A DNA stretch of 32,576 nucleotides from an uncultured Veillonellaceae bacterium (GCA_900315575.1 OMZR01000049.1:1-32576), one strand, 5' to 3'; shown: positions 1-7,896, numbered from the stretch's first letter. The notes: generated by a model from the letters alone, not told the origin. Translations and numbers: made by a program.

Positions 1-621
1 GGCCTCGTCCATGCCGGTCATCTTCACATACTGGTCGAAGGGAATGCCTTGGGCGGCCAGCTGCTGCTTGAAGTTCTCCATCATCTTCTTCCCATCCGGC
101 GTCAAGATCGATTCGGGATGGAACTGGATTCCCTCAATGTTCTTGGCTTTGTGGCGGACGCCCATGATCGTGCCATCAGCGAGGTCGCTCGTGACTTCGA
201 GGCAGTCCGGCAGCGTCGCGCGGTCGATGATGAGGGAGTGGTAACGTCCGATGGGGACGTTTTGCGGGATGCCTTCGTAGAGGCCCTTGCCGTTGTGACG
301 GAGCGGCGAGGTCTTGCCATGGACGATTTCGCCCGCGCGGACGACTTTGCCGCCAAAGACTTCGCCGATGGCCTGATGGCCGAGGCAGATACCGAGGATT
401 GGCACCTCGCCGCCGAGCTCGCGAATGACCTGCTCCGTGATTCCCGCGTCGCTCGGGATGCCGGGGCCTGGCGAAAGGACGATGGCATCGTATTTCTTTG
501 CGCGGATGTCTTCGACCGTCGTCTGGTCGTTGCGGATGACCTCGACCTCGGTGCCGAGCTCGCTGAGCAGCTGGAAGACGTTGTAGGTGAAGGAATCGTA
601 ATTATCTAAAATCAACAACAT
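1..621 (-). CDS. trpG: Anthranilate synthase component II (glutamine amidotransferase), 3' end outside window
   Basis: This class I glutamine amidotransferase supplies ammonia to TrpE for anthranilate synthesis from chorismate. The translation opens MLLILDNYDSFTYN, has the oxyanion segment SPGPGIP at residues 50-56, the nucleophile Cys79 in GICLGHQ, and the His168/Glu170 dyad in FHPES. The ATG at 619-621 lies inside the last codons of trpE, a 20-base overlap, with GAGGAGGTG as ribosome binding site within trpE, so the two subunits look translationally coupled. The frame stays open for all 207 codons to the window edge. Single-domain TrpG proteins usually end near residue 190, so either this one has a longer tail or it continues into a fused TrpD domain. 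The sequence cannot decide between these. Confidence 0.95.
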   Translation of the reverse strand, partial: MLLILDNYDSFTYNVFQLLSELGTEVEVIRNDQTTVEDIRAKKYDAIVLSPGPGIPSDAGITEQVIRELGGEVPILGICLGHQAIGEVFGGKVVRAGEIVHGKTSPLRHNGKGLYEGIPQNVPIGRYHSLIIDRATLPDCLEVTSDLADGTIMGVRHKAKNIEGIQFHPESILTPDGKKMMENFKQQLAAQGIPFDQYVKMTGMDEA

Positions 622-2107
622 CGTTTTCCACCTCCTCGACGACTTCGAACAGCGCTTTCGATTTCTGCAAGATTTCCTGATATTCGCGCTCGGGCACGGA
701 ATCGGCGACAATGCCGGCACCCGACTGGATGACGGCCGTGTCATCGTGCTCAATACGCATCGTGCGGAGCGTGATACACATGTCCATGTTGCCTGCAAAG
801 TCCATGTAGCCGACCGTACCGGAATACGTGCCGCGCTTGACGGGCTCGAGGTCGTGGATGATTTCCATGGCACGGAGCTTCGGCGCGCCGCTGACCGTGC
901 CGGCCGGGAATGTGGCCTTGAGCACGTCCATCGGCGTAAAGCCGTCTTTCAAGCGGCCCGTGACCTCGGAGACCATGTGCATGACGTGGCTGAAGTATTC
1001 GACCTGCCGCAATTTCGTGACGCGCACGGTGCCCGCGTCGCTGATACGGCCGATGTCGTTGCGCGCGAGATCGACGAGCATGGAGTGCTCGGCGACTTCC
1101 TTGACGTCCTGCTTGAGGTTCGCTTCGAGCGCGGCGTCTTCTTTCTGTGTCGCACCGCGGCGACGCGTGCCCGCAATCGGATACGTGTAGATGTCGCGGC
1201 CCGCGACTTTGACGAGCATTTCAGGCGAGGCGCCGACGAGCTTCGTGCTGCCGAAATTGATGTAGAACATGTACGGCGACGGGTTGACCTGCCGCAGGCG
1301 GCGGTAGAAATGGAAGCATGGCTTCGTGATGTGCGTGCGGAACTGGCGCGACGGCACGACCTGGAAGATGTCACCCGCAAAGATGTGCTCTTTCGCTTTC
1401 TCGATGGCCTCGATGAAATCGGCGGGCGCCTTGCCGTATTTCGCGAGGAAGTCGAGCTTTTCGCGACGCTGCGGCGCATCGTCGTCATGCGGCACATAGG
1501 GTGCGGCGAGCTGGCGCTTGACGTGCGCCATCTTCTTCTCGATTTCCTCATAGATTTCTTCGACGCTCGCTTCGCGCCCGCGCAGGTCGGCGAGATAAAT
1601 CAGGCGCGCGCTGTTCTTGAGCGCGTCGATGACGACGAGAATGCGGCAGAGCATGAACTCGCCGAGGAGCTCTTCGTCGCCGATCTCCATGCCGCGCACG
1701 CGGTCGAACGTCGAAACGACTTCATAATTGAAGTAGCCGACGAGGCCGCCATTGGCGAGCGGCAGGTTCGCGTCCTCGAGCGCGGGGCGGAACTTCTTCA
1801 TGTATTGCTTGATGGTCTCGACGGGGTCGCCGTCAATACTCTTCATGAGGTCGTTCTCCTTCACCATGAGCTTGTTTTTGAAAACCTGGATGCGCGAGAA
1901 CGGCTCGGCGCCGAGGAACGAAAAGCGGCCGAACTGCTGATGCGTCGTATCGACGGATTCGAGCATGAAGCCTTTTTCCTCGCCGACGAGCTTGTAATAC
2001 ATGGAAACGGGCGTGTCGAGATCCATATTGATTTCGGTCGAGACGGCGATGAGGTTGCGCTCGGCCGCGAGTTTCTGAAAGGTTGCGAGGTCTGGCAGGA
2101 GTTCCAT
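602..2107 (-). CDS. trpE: Anthranilate synthase component I
   Basis: TrpE converts chorismate and ammonia to anthranilate, the first committed step of tryptophan synthesis. The 501-residue product has the N-terminal allosteric region (FMLESVDTT, equivalent to the LLES feedback site) and the C-terminal chorismate-binding domain. Signature segments are NPSPYMFYINFG, YPIAGTRRRG, DLARNDIGR and FPAGTVSGAPK. I chose the ATG at 2105-2107 because GGGAGGG stands just upstream and the protein there begins MELLPDLATF, as in the family. The open frame reaches further upstream only through sequence antisense to the neighbouring glycosylase gene. The 66 bases to the divergent gene at 2174 are too short for a T-box leader. 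This block is therefore likely regulated differently from trpFCBA. It overlaps trpG by 20 bases. Confidence 0.96.
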   Translation of the reverse strand: MELLPDLATFQKLAAERNLIAVSTEINMDLDTPVSMYYKLVGEEKGFMLESVDTTHQQFGRFSFLGAEPFSRIQVFKNKLMVKENDLMKSIDGDPVETIKQYMKKFRPALEDANLPLANGGLVGYFNYEVVSTFDRVRGMEIGDEELLGEFMLCRILVVIDALKNSARLIYLADLRGREASVEEIYEEIEKKMAHVKRQLAAPYVPHDDDAPQRREKLDFLAKYGKAPADFIEAIEKAKEHIFAGDIFQVVPSRQFRTHITKPCFHFYRRLRQVNPSPYMFYINFGSTKLVGASPEMLVKVAGRDIYTYPIAGTRRRGATQKEDAALEANLKQDVKEVAEHSMLVDLARNDIGRISDAGTVRVTKLRQVEYFSHVMHMVSEVTGRLKDGFTPMDVLKATFPAGTVSGAPKLRAMEIIHDLEPVKRGTYSGTVGYMDFAGNMDMCITLRTMRIEHDDTAVIQSGAGIVADSVPEREYQEILQKSKALFEVVEEVENDVVDFR

Positions 2108-2173
2108 GATGGATGTTTCCCTCCCTTTGTGGTACGATGAAATAGTGATAACGTGTGAAACGGAGTGAATACC

Positions 2174-2692
2174 ATGAATGATGATTGCATCGGCTTCCCG
2201 CCGAGCGTTGATGAAGGCTGCCGCGTGCTCGTGCTCGGCTCGATGCCGAGCGTGAAGTCGCTCGCGGAGCAGCAATATTACGCGCATCCGCAGAACCGCT
2301 TCTGGCCGATGATGACGAAGATTCTCACGGGCAAAGACGTGCCGCCCGCCGTCTATGAAGACCGCCTGCGCATGCTGCGCGAGCACCACATCGCTCTCTG
2401 GGACGCGATTGCGAGCTGCAAACGGGAAGGCAGCCTCGACTCGGCCATTCATGATGAAATCGGGAATGATTTCTCGAAGTTTCTGGCAAAATGGCCGCGT
2501 ATTACGACGATCCTCTGCAATGGCGGGAAGTCGTTCCAATGCTTCAAAAGGTACAACAAGGTACTGCTGGCGCGGGAAGGCTTGACCATCCGACAGATGC
2601 CGTCCACGAGTCCGGCCAATGCTCGGTGGAGACTGAATGATCTGATTGCAGAATGGAGAAAAGCGCTATCTATCGCAAAGCTCCCTCTTTGA
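2174..2692 (+). CDS. DNA-deoxyinosine (hypoxanthine-DNA) glycosylase, UDG superfamily family 6
   Basis: This enzyme of the uracil-DNA glycosylase fold removes hypoxanthine, the product of adenine deamination, from DNA. The family look is clear: RVLVLGSMPSVKSL near the start, then the YYAHPQNRFWPMM active-site segment, the LWDAI segment, and a C-terminal TSPANARW loop. The ATG at 2174 has GGAG eight bases upstream and gives 172 residues. A GTG at 2165 is in frame but overlaps that binding site. The gene sits alone on the plus strand between the two minus-strand trp blocks. Its last four codons (Lys-Leu-Pro-Leu) and its TGA lie inside a palindromic repeat that starts at 2679, so the native C-terminus appears to have been replaced by repeat sequence. 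Substrate is inferred from the family. Confidence 0.85.
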   Translation: MNDDCIGFPPSVDEGCRVLVLGSMPSVKSLAEQQYYAHPQNRFWPMMTKILTGKDVPPAVYEDRLRMLREHHIALWDAIASCKREGSLDSAIHDEIGNDFSKFLAKWPRITTILCNGGKSFQCFKRYNKVLLAREGLTIRQMPSTSPANARWRLNDLIAEWRKALSIAKLPL

Positions 2693-2729
2693 GGGAGCTG
2701 TCAGCCGAATGGCTGACTGAAGGAGTAGT
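2679..2729 (+). repeat. Palindromic element copy 1 (two-hairpin repeat)
   Basis: The first hairpin is AGCTCCCTC-ttt-GAGGGAGCT (2679-2699). The second is TCAGCC-gaat-GGCTGA (2701-2716), followed by the tail CTGAAGGAGTAGT. The same order of hairpin, TGTC, hairpin, GACTGAAGGAGTAGT recurs inverted at 26521-26572. This copy overlaps the 3' end of the glycosylase gene and provides its stop codon. No gene is encoded by it. Confidence 0.9.
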
Positions 2730-2810
2730 TGGGTGCTGTAGCCGAACAAATTATACACAGTGTAGATAAAGGACTTTAGACATAACGTAAAAACTCGTTT
2801 GGCTATTCTA

Positions 2811-2864
2811 CCTTACTACTCCCCCCGCCGCTTTGCGGCCCGTCCCCCCTCAAGGAGGGGGGCT
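2811..2864 (-). repeat. Palindromic element copy 2 (GC-rich variant)
   Basis: Read on the minus strand: CCCCCCTC-ctt-GAGGGGGG hairpin (2844-2862), ACGG, GCCGC-aaa-GCGGC hairpin (2827-2839), then GGGGGGAGTAGTAAGG. It has the same design as copy 1 but faces it tail to tail across 81 bases. It lies between the convergent 3' ends of the glycosylase gene and trpA and may also stop transcription there. Confidence 0.9.
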
Positions 2865-2911
2865 GCGAAACAAGGAACGCTCGACAATCATAGAATGCTA
2901 TGAGATTTTCG

Positions 2912-3706
2912 TCAGTTCTTATATTTTTCGTCGAGCGCTGTCCGCAGGCTGTGGATGAACGTCATCGCTTCATCGAACTGGCCTTTGAGCAATCGTCCGA
3001 CGACGGCGCTGCCGACGATGACGGCGTCGGCGTGCTCGGCGGCCTCGACGGCGGCTTCTGGCGAGCCGATGCCGAAGCCGACGGCGAGCGGCGTGTCCGT
3101 GAATTTGCGGGCATTCTCGCAAACCTGGCCGATCGTGCTGTAGTCAATCTTCTTGACGCCCGTGACGCCGTTGTTCGATACGCAGTAGATGAAGCCCGTC
3201 GCGCCGACGCAGGTTTCTTTCATGCGGGCCGGCGTCGTGCCCGGCGTGATGAACTCGGCGAGGTGGAAGTCGTGCGCCGCGCAGATCTTGCGCATCTCGC
3301 CCGATTCCTCATGCGGCACATCCGGCACGATAATGCCGTCCATGCCAGCCGCCTTGAAATCCGTGACGAATTTTTCAAAGCCATAATGATACATCGCATT
3401 GATGTATCCCATGCCGATGACGGGGATGTCAGTCTCGGCGCGGAGCTCCTTCATGATGGCGAGCTCCTTCTTCGTCGTCATACCATTGCGGAGCGCGCAG
3501 ACCGAAGCGTCCTGGATGATGGGGCCGTCAGCCATCGGGTCGGAGAAAGGCAGGCCGAGCTCGATGACGTCGGCACCGGCCTTTTCCGCTTCGAGAATTG
3601 CGCGTTTCGACGTCTCGATGTCAGGTGCGCCCGCCGTGATATAGATGAAGATGCCCTTGCGGCCCGCTGCAGAGAGAGCGGCCATTTTTTGTTCCAAGCG
3701 TGTCAT
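2912..3706 (-). CDS. trpA: Tryptophan synthase alpha chain
   Basis: TrpA cleaves indole-3-glycerol phosphate to indole and glyceraldehyde 3-phosphate, and passes indole to TrpB through a tunnel. The product has 264 residues with the TIM-barrel signature VIELGLPFSDPMADGP. Catalytic Glu49 and Asp60 are at the canonical numbers. Several normally constant segments differ: the start reads FIYITAGAPD rather than the usual FIPYITAGDP type, the second reads PVIGMGYINAMYHYG, and the third PDVPHEES. It therefore belongs to a divergent TrpA branch, but the catalytic residues are intact. The start has GGAGG upstream. It is the last gene of the trpFCBA run, 20 bases after trpB, and converges on the glycosylase gene across the palindromic repeats. 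Confidence 0.95.
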   Translation of the reverse strand: MTRLEQKMAALSAAGRKGIFIYITAGAPDIETSKRAILEAEKAGADVIELGLPFSDPMADGPIIQDASVCALRNGMTTKKELAIMKELRAETDIPVIGMGYINAMYHYGFEKFVTDFKAAGMDGIIVPDVPHEESGEMRKICAAHDFHLAEFITPGTTPARMKETCVGATGFIYCVSNNGVTGVKKIDYSTIGQVCENARKFTDTPLAVGFGIGSPEAAVEAAEHADAVIVGSAVVGRLLKGQFDEAMTFIHSLRTALDEKYKN

Positions 3707-3726
3707 ATTTTCTATTCCTCCGAACC

Positions 3727-4914
3727 TTATTCAATCTCCTGGCCGAGCGCTTTCGCGACCATCGCCACGTCCTTGTCGCCGCGGCCCGAGAGGCAGACGA
3801 CGACGCTCTGGTCTTTCGTCGTTTCGGGCATGAGCTTTTCGAGATACGCGAGCGCATGCGAGCTCTCCATCGCGGGGATGATGCCCTCGATTTCCGAGAG
3901 GCGCTGGAACGCATCGAGCGCTTCCTGATCCGTCACGGAGACGTATTTCGCGATGCCCGTGTCCTTGAAGAACGAGTGCTCGGGCCCAACGCCCGGATAA
4001 TCGAGACCGGCCGAAATGCTGTAAGCCTCGACGACCTGCCCGTCCGGGTCTTGCAGGAGGTAGCTGTACGCACCATGCAGGATGCCCGGCTGGCCCGTGC
4101 CCGAAAGCGTCTTGGCGTTGTCGCCCTCTTTTTCGCCGCGGCCGCCCGCCTCGACGCCGATCTTCTGCACGCTCTTGTCATTGCGGAAATCATAGAACGT
4201 GCCAATCGCGTTGCTGCCGCCGCCGACGCAGGCGACGACGTAATCCGGCAGGCCGCCGATTTTCTCTTTCGCCTGCTCGCGGATTTCTTCACCGATGACT
4301 TTCTGGAAATCGCGCACAATCGTCGGATACGGATGCGGGCCGACGGCCGAGCCGATGATGTAGTGCGTATCCGTGATGTTCGTCGCCCAGTAGCGGATGG
4401 CCTCGCTTGTCGCATCCTTCAGCGTGCCCGTTCCAGAATGGACGGGGATGACCTTCGCGCCGAGGAGCTTCATGCGAAAGACGTTGAGCTTCTGGCGCTC
4501 GACATCGACGGCGCCCATGAAGACATGGCACTCCATGCCGAACAGAGCTGCGACCGTCGCTGACGCGACGCCGTGCTGGCCGGCGCCTGTCTCAGCAACG
4601 ATACGCTTCTTGCCCATGCGCTTCGCGAGGAGCGCCTGGCCGAGTGCGTTGTTGATCTTGTGCGCGCCCGTGTGCAGCAGGTCTTCGCGCTTCAGGAAGA
4701 TACGCGCCTTGCCGTAGTGTTCCGTGAGCTTCTTCGCATAGTAGAGATTCGTCGGACGGCCTGCATACTCGCGCAGATACGTGTGGAACTCGTTCTGGAA
4801 ATCCGGATCGTCCTTGTATTTCGCATAGTTCTCTTCGAGCTCGTAGAGCGCCGGCATGACGATTTCCGGCACGTACTGTCCGCCGTATTTTCCGAAACGA
4901 CCTTTGGTATTCAT
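3727..4914 (-). CDS. trpB: Tryptophan synthase beta chain
   Basis: This PLP enzyme condenses indole with serine to give tryptophan, in complex with TrpA. The 395-residue product opens [13 protein letters not shown]. It carries the PLP lysine Lys86 in [10 protein letters not shown], the AETGAGQHG segment with the catalytic glutamate, the phosphate-binding GGGSNA loop, and GPEHSFFKD, all typical of the TrpB1 type. The ATG at 4912-4914 has AAAGGAG upstream. It lies 42 bases after trpC and 20 bases before trpA, in one transcription unit. Nothing suggests inactivation. Confidence 0.97.
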   Translation of the reverse strand: MNTKGRFGKYGGQYVPEIVMPALYELEENYAKYKDDPDFQNEFHTYLREYAGRPTNLYYAKKLTEHYGKARIFLKREDLLHTGAHKINNALGQALLAKRMGKKRIVAETGAGQHGVASATVAALFGMECHVFMGAVDVERQKLNVFRMKLLGAKVIPVHSGTGTLKDATSEAIRYWATNITDTHYIIGSAVGPHPYPTIVRDFQKVIGEEIREQAKEKIGGLPDYVVACVGGGSNAIGTFYDFRNDKSVQKIGVEAGGRGEKEGDNAKTLSGTGQPGILHGAYSYLLQDPDGQVVEAYSISAGLDYPGVGPEHSFFKDTGIAKYVSVTDQEALDAFQRLSEIEGIIPAMESSHALAYLEKLMPETTKDQSVVVCLSGRGDKDVAMVAKALGQEIE

Positions 4915-4956
4915 AGATGATGGCTCCTTTATCTGAATGATGAAATGAAAACACTG

Positions 4957-5751
4957 TTATGCCGTGGCTTTCGCCTGCTTGCCAATGTTTGCGAACAGCC
5001 GCGTCTTTGCCGCGACATCGTCCGCCCGCACGAGGCCTTCGCCGACGAGGATGCCGTCGCAGCCCGCGTCGCAGAGCGTCTGCGCGTCCTCTGCGGTGAA
5101 GACGCCGCTCTCGCTGATCAGCGTGCGGCTGCGGTCGGCGAACGGCAGGAGGTCGAGCGTCTGCTGGATGTGCGTCGTGAAGCTCACGAGGTTGCGGTTG
5201 TTGATGCCGATGAATTCTGCCGGCGTCGCGAGCGCGGCCTCCATGTCGCGGCGGTCATGCACCTCGACGAGCGCGTCCATGCCAAGGCTCCAGGTCAGGT
5301 AGAGATAAGCTTTCAGCTGTTCTGGCGTCAGGATACGCGCGATGAGCAGGATGGCATCGGCTCCGAGCATGCGTGCTTCGTAAATCTGGTATTCGTCGAT
5401 GACGAAATCCTTGCGTAAGAGCGGCATCCTGACCTCGGCGCGGACGCGCTGGAAATCCTCATTGCAGCCGAGGAAGTGCGGATCGGTATGCACCGAGAGC
5501 ATGCTCGCGCCATTCGCCTCGTAGATGTGAGCGAGCTCGACGACGGAATGCGATTTCGTCAGGCGGCCTTTCGCCGGGGACTGGAGCTTGCACTCGGCAA
5601 TCAGGCTCCACGGCTCCTGCGCGAAACGTTCCGACATGCGGAACGTGCCAGGCTTCAGGCTGCGCTTCATTTCCGAAAGCGGCAGATCGCGTTTTGCCTG
5701 TGCGACGATGTCTTTCTTCTGCTCTACGATTTCCGCCAGAATATCTCTCAT
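4957..5751 (-). CDS. trpC: Indole-3-glycerol phosphate synthase
   Basis: TrpC closes the indole ring of CdRP to form indole-3-glycerol phosphate. The 264-residue TIM barrel shows AECKLQSPAKG with the first catalytic lysine, LLRKDF with the second, EVHD, GINNRNL and ISESG, in the family order. AECKLQSPAKG is a slight departure from the common AEIKRxSPSKG but keeps the catalytic lysine. Its ATG overlaps the TGA of trpF by four bases (ATGA at 5748-5751), so translation is likely coupled. Part of the T-box-controlled trpFCBA unit. Confidence 0.96.
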   Translation of the reverse strand: MRDILAEIVEQKKDIVAQAKRDLPLSEMKRSLKPGTFRMSERFAQEPWSLIAECKLQSPAKGRLTKSHSVVELAHIYEANGASMLSVHTDPHFLGCNEDFQRVRAEVRMPLLRKDFVIDEYQIYEARMLGADAILLIARILTPEQLKAYLYLTWSLGMDALVEVHDRRDMEAALATPAEFIGINNRNLVSFTTHIQQTLDLLPFADRSRTLISESGVFTAEDAQTLCDAGCDGILVGEGLVRADDVAAKTRLFANIGKQAKATA

Positions 5752-6395
5752 GATGCTGCTCCTTCTCTATGTCCTGCGTTCAAAGCCTTGACGGCTTTCA
5801 TGAACGATTCGATTTTCTCGATGGATTTCTCTCCCTCCACTTCGAGGCTGCCGGAAACATCGACACCGAAGGGATGGAAAATGGATTCGATTTCTGCGAC
5901 ATTGTCCTCGGCCACGCCGCCTGCGATGAGGAGCCTGCTCCGAAGCTCCGGCACCTCATCGACTGCCTGCGCGGCCTCGCGCCACGCGAAGCGCCTGCCC
6001 GTGCCGCCAGGCAGTTTCGCCGTGCCGCTGTCGAGCAGGATGTAGTCTGCCGGGAATACGGCAGCGGCTTTTGCGTCAAAGCCCTCGCCATAGCGGTAAG
6101 CCTTGATGACGGGCCGTTCGATTTTTGCGGCGTACGCCGCGTCCTCGTGGCCGTGCAGCTGGACGAAATCGAGCCCAACCTCGGCTGCAATCGCGTTGAC
6201 GCGCTCGGGCGCTTCATCGACAAAGACGCCGACCGTCTTGACGCGGTGGAGCTGCGCTACGATAGCCGCGGCCTGCTCCGGCGCGATATACCTGCGGCTC
6301 TTCGGCCAGAAGATGAAGCCGATGAATGTCGCACCCGCCACCTCGGCCGCCTGCGCAGCGGCCAGCGTCTTCATGCCGCAAAGCTTCGCTTTCAT
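5748..6395 (-). CDS. trpF: Phosphoribosylanthranilate isomerase
   Basis: TrpF carries out the Amadori rearrangement of phosphoribosylanthranilate to CdRP. The product is 215 residues: KLCGMKT near the N-terminus with the catalytic cysteine, FIFWPKSRRY, VGVFVDE, VQLHGHED, then LLDSG with the catalytic aspartate, and IAGGV. The ATG at 6393-6395 follows GAGGGATTTC. It is the first gene after the Trp T-box leader and overlaps trpC by four bases. Confidence 0.95.
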   Translation of the reverse strand: MKAKLCGMKTLAAAQAAEVAGATFIGFIFWPKSRRYIAPEQAAAIVAQLHRVKTVGVFVDEAPERVNAIAAEVGLDFVQLHGHEDAAYAAKIERPVIKAYRYGEGFDAKAAAVFPADYILLDSGTAKLPGGTGRRFAWREAAQAVDEVPELRSRLLIAGGVAEDNVAEIESIFHPFGVDVSGSLEVEGEKSIEKIESFMKAVKALNAGHREGAAS

Positions 6396-6435
6396 GAAAT
6401 CCCTCGATTCTTTCTACCAATCTTTCCCAGATATA

Positions 6436-6476
6436 CGAAACGCCCCGACAGGAGAATTTCTCTCCTGCCGGGGCGG
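6436..6476 (-). terminator. T-box-controlled intrinsic terminator
   Basis: The stem CGCCCCG-gcA-GGAGA / TCTCC-TGT-CGGGGCG closes around a short AT loop (6441-6476) and is followed on the minus strand by TTTCG. It lies directly after the T-box core, 40 bases before the trpF ATG, as expected for the terminator arm of the riboswitch. Confidence 0.88.
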
Positions 6477-6758
6477 AAAATACGCTGTGCCACCCAGCTT
6501 TCGCGCACGCAAGCATGCGCCTCTTTCTCGGGTACAAGACAGATTGCCTGATACCCCAGCCCGATAACGGAGGCAACCGTTCCAGCCTACTCGGCGCGCC
6601 GAAATTCTTCAGCGCCCTTTGGGTGGACTCTCACGGGACCATTCACCTGATGCTGCCCACCAGTCTTCCCACCTCCGGTTGCCCGGTCACTGGCTCGCTT
6701 TGCAGCAGCGTGTCATGCTACTCTTTCCCGTTCGTTAATTTACACTTTACACTTGATG
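6436..6758 (-). promoter_or_regulatory. T-box leader with tryptophan specifier upstream of trpFCBA
   Basis: On the minus strand the leader shows the hallmarks of a T-box riboswitch in order. The Stem I base is CGGGAAAGAGTAG, with an AAGCGAGCC internal-loop motif and the specifier segment GTGAATGGTCCCGTGAGAG. The specifier codon TGG is at 6639-6641 and matches tryptophan. A Stem III follows with AACGG...CCGTTATC, then the T-box core GGGTGGCACAGCG (6483-6495), then an intrinsic terminator (6441-6476). Uncharged tRNA-Trp would pair with both specifier and T-box and favour the antiterminator. The core differs from the common GGGTGGTACCGCG at two positions but keeps the TGG bulge that pairs with the tRNA end. 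The 5' boundary is estimated from the promoter. Confidence 0.93.
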
Positions 6759-6764
6759 GTTCTT

Positions 6765-6793
6765 ATCATACGACGAAGATGTAACATTGTCAA
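6765..6793 (-). promoter_or_regulatory. Sigma-70-type promoter for the T-box/trpFCBA unit
   Basis: A perfect -35 TTGACA (6788-6793) and a -10 TATGAT (6765-6770, five of six) are separated by exactly 17 bases. The start point would fall near 6758, just before Stem I of the T-box. Control is therefore expected mainly after initiation, through the leader. Confidence 0.9.
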
Positions 6794-6862
6794 CCCCTTG
6801 TGGTAGAATTTTTACTTCGCACCCGCGGAAGAAAACGACGTGCTTATCGTTTTTATCTGCAA

Positions 6863-6910
6863 GGGACTCCCACCACCGCTTCGCGGTCCCCCTCCCTCTA
6901 GAGGGAGGCT
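6863..6910 (-). repeat. Palindromic element copy 3
   Basis: On the minus strand: CCTCCCTC-ta-GAGGGAGG hairpin (6891-6908), GGGG, ACCGC-gaa-GCGGT hairpin (6875-6887), then a GGTGGGAGTCCC tail. The two-hairpin design matches the other copies. It lies between the trp promoter and the 3' end of the secreted protein gene. A weak AAAACGA/TCGTTTT hairpin (6832-6853) lies beside it. Confidence 0.85.
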
Positions 6911-6920
6911 AAAAGGTGAA

Positions 6921-7640
6921 TCACTCCGTCACTGTCGATGCGTCGCCAAATGCCGGGCAATCTGTCGGCCCGTTGCAGCCGTCGAAATCATCATCCTGTA
7001 CTGCCGAGCCATAGCCGCCATCAAGATGGAGACCGTGCGCATCGACACCGAGTTCCTTGGCGACATCATACCAGTGGTTGTTGATCTTTTTCAGATCGAG
7101 CACGGACTGGATGTCCTTGCCCGAGGCCCTTGCAAGGACGGCCGCCGCACGGATGTCGTGCCCTTCATAGCCGTTCTTGATGAGCTGCAACGCCGTCTCC
7201 TGATCGACAATGCTCTGCTCCGAAAGATGACGTGCCTCGAGCTCGCAGAACGCCCCCTGCATCTGTTCATGCTTCACGCCGAGCCCGCGCTCGACATCGC
7301 GCCATGTATTGTCTTTCTTCTTGAGTTCGAGAACCTCGGCAAACGACTTGCCGCTGACCTTTGCGAGCATGGCCGCCCGTCCGATGTCGCGGAAATCGCG
7401 CTTGGCCTCGATGGCTTTCTGTACCTCGGCCTTGTTGACGCCAAACGCATCGGCGATGCGTTCAGCCGCCTCGGCAGGCCCGACTTCGCGCAACGGAGCG
7501 CCTGGCCGCGCAGAAGCACAGACGAGACGGTTCGACTGCTGGGCTTGCGTCTGCGCATGCACGTAGCCAAAGATACCGCCGCCCAGCAGGAGTGCGCCAA
7601 GTGTCATTCCAAGCAAGAGCTTTCCACGCGAACTCATCAT
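6921..7640 (-). CDS. Secreted protein of unknown function with two internal helical repeats
   Basis: I do not recognise a named family. The 239-residue product has a signal peptide (positive MMSSRGK, hydrophobic LLLGMTLGALLLGGGIFG, likely cleavage after VHA at residue 29). The mature part carries two related blocks, about residues 72-125 and 148-203. Both share the pattern AAxLAxxSGKxxxxVLxLKKxxNxWxDVxxxLGV, and both look helical. The C-terminal tail is acidic and rich in Gly, Asp and Cys. I chose the ATG at 7638-7640, with a second ATG next to it at 7635-7637, because GTGAGG stands just upstream. A further ATG at 7659 is possible but has no clear binding site. The gene seems to be a single-gene unit, divergent from the 68-residue gene. 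The repeats suggest an envelope or binding role, but this is only inference. Confidence 0.8.
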   Translation of the reverse strand: MMSSRGKLLLGMTLGALLLGGGIFGYVHAQTQAQQSNRLVCASARPGAPLREVGPAEAAERIADAFGVNKAEVQKAIEAKRDFRDIGRAAMLAKVSGKSFAEVLELKKKDNTWRDVERGLGVKHEQMQGAFCELEARHLSEQSIVDQETALQLIKNGYEGHDIRAAAVLARASGKDIQSVLDLKKINNHWYDVAKELGVDAHGLHLDGGYGSAVQDDDFDGCNGPTDCPAFGDASTVTE

Positions 7641-7857
7641 GATCCTCACTTCCCTGTTCATCTGCCAGACTCTTCTTGCAGGTTCTCTCTGTTTCCATCC
7701 ATTCTGCCGCTGTCATTGTCAACGGTTCTATATTCGCAGTATAACCATAAGGAATTAGACCGCCTTTACGTGGCTGTTAGAATGAAATTTCACCGAAATC
7801 GCAAATTTTCTCAGCCGCTCAGCAGAAAAAAACAAGGAAATTCCGTCGCCTATGTCG

Positions 7858-7863
7858 TATAAT
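7858..7863 (+). promoter_or_regulatory. Likely -10 element for the 68-residue gene
   Basis: A perfect TATAAT lies 34 bases before the ATG at 7897. No good -35 hexamer is visible at normal spacing, so the call rests on the -10 and its position. Confidence 0.4.
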
Positions 7864-7896
7864 AGGGAGTATGAAATGTGAAAAGAGGTGACACAG

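Noticed and set aside
746..2140. 464-codon plus-strand open frame opposite trpE
   Set aside because: High-GC antisense shadow: the minus frame is unmistakable TrpE, while this one is Arg/Asp/Val-rich with no binding site or family features.
2679..2864. CRISPR array
   Set aside because: Repeats are few, palindromic, inverted to each other and not regularly spaced; no cas genes are present.
6515..6784. 89-codon plus-strand open frame before the trp genes
   Set aside because: It runs through the T-box leader and trp promoter on the opposite strand; no ribosome binding site.
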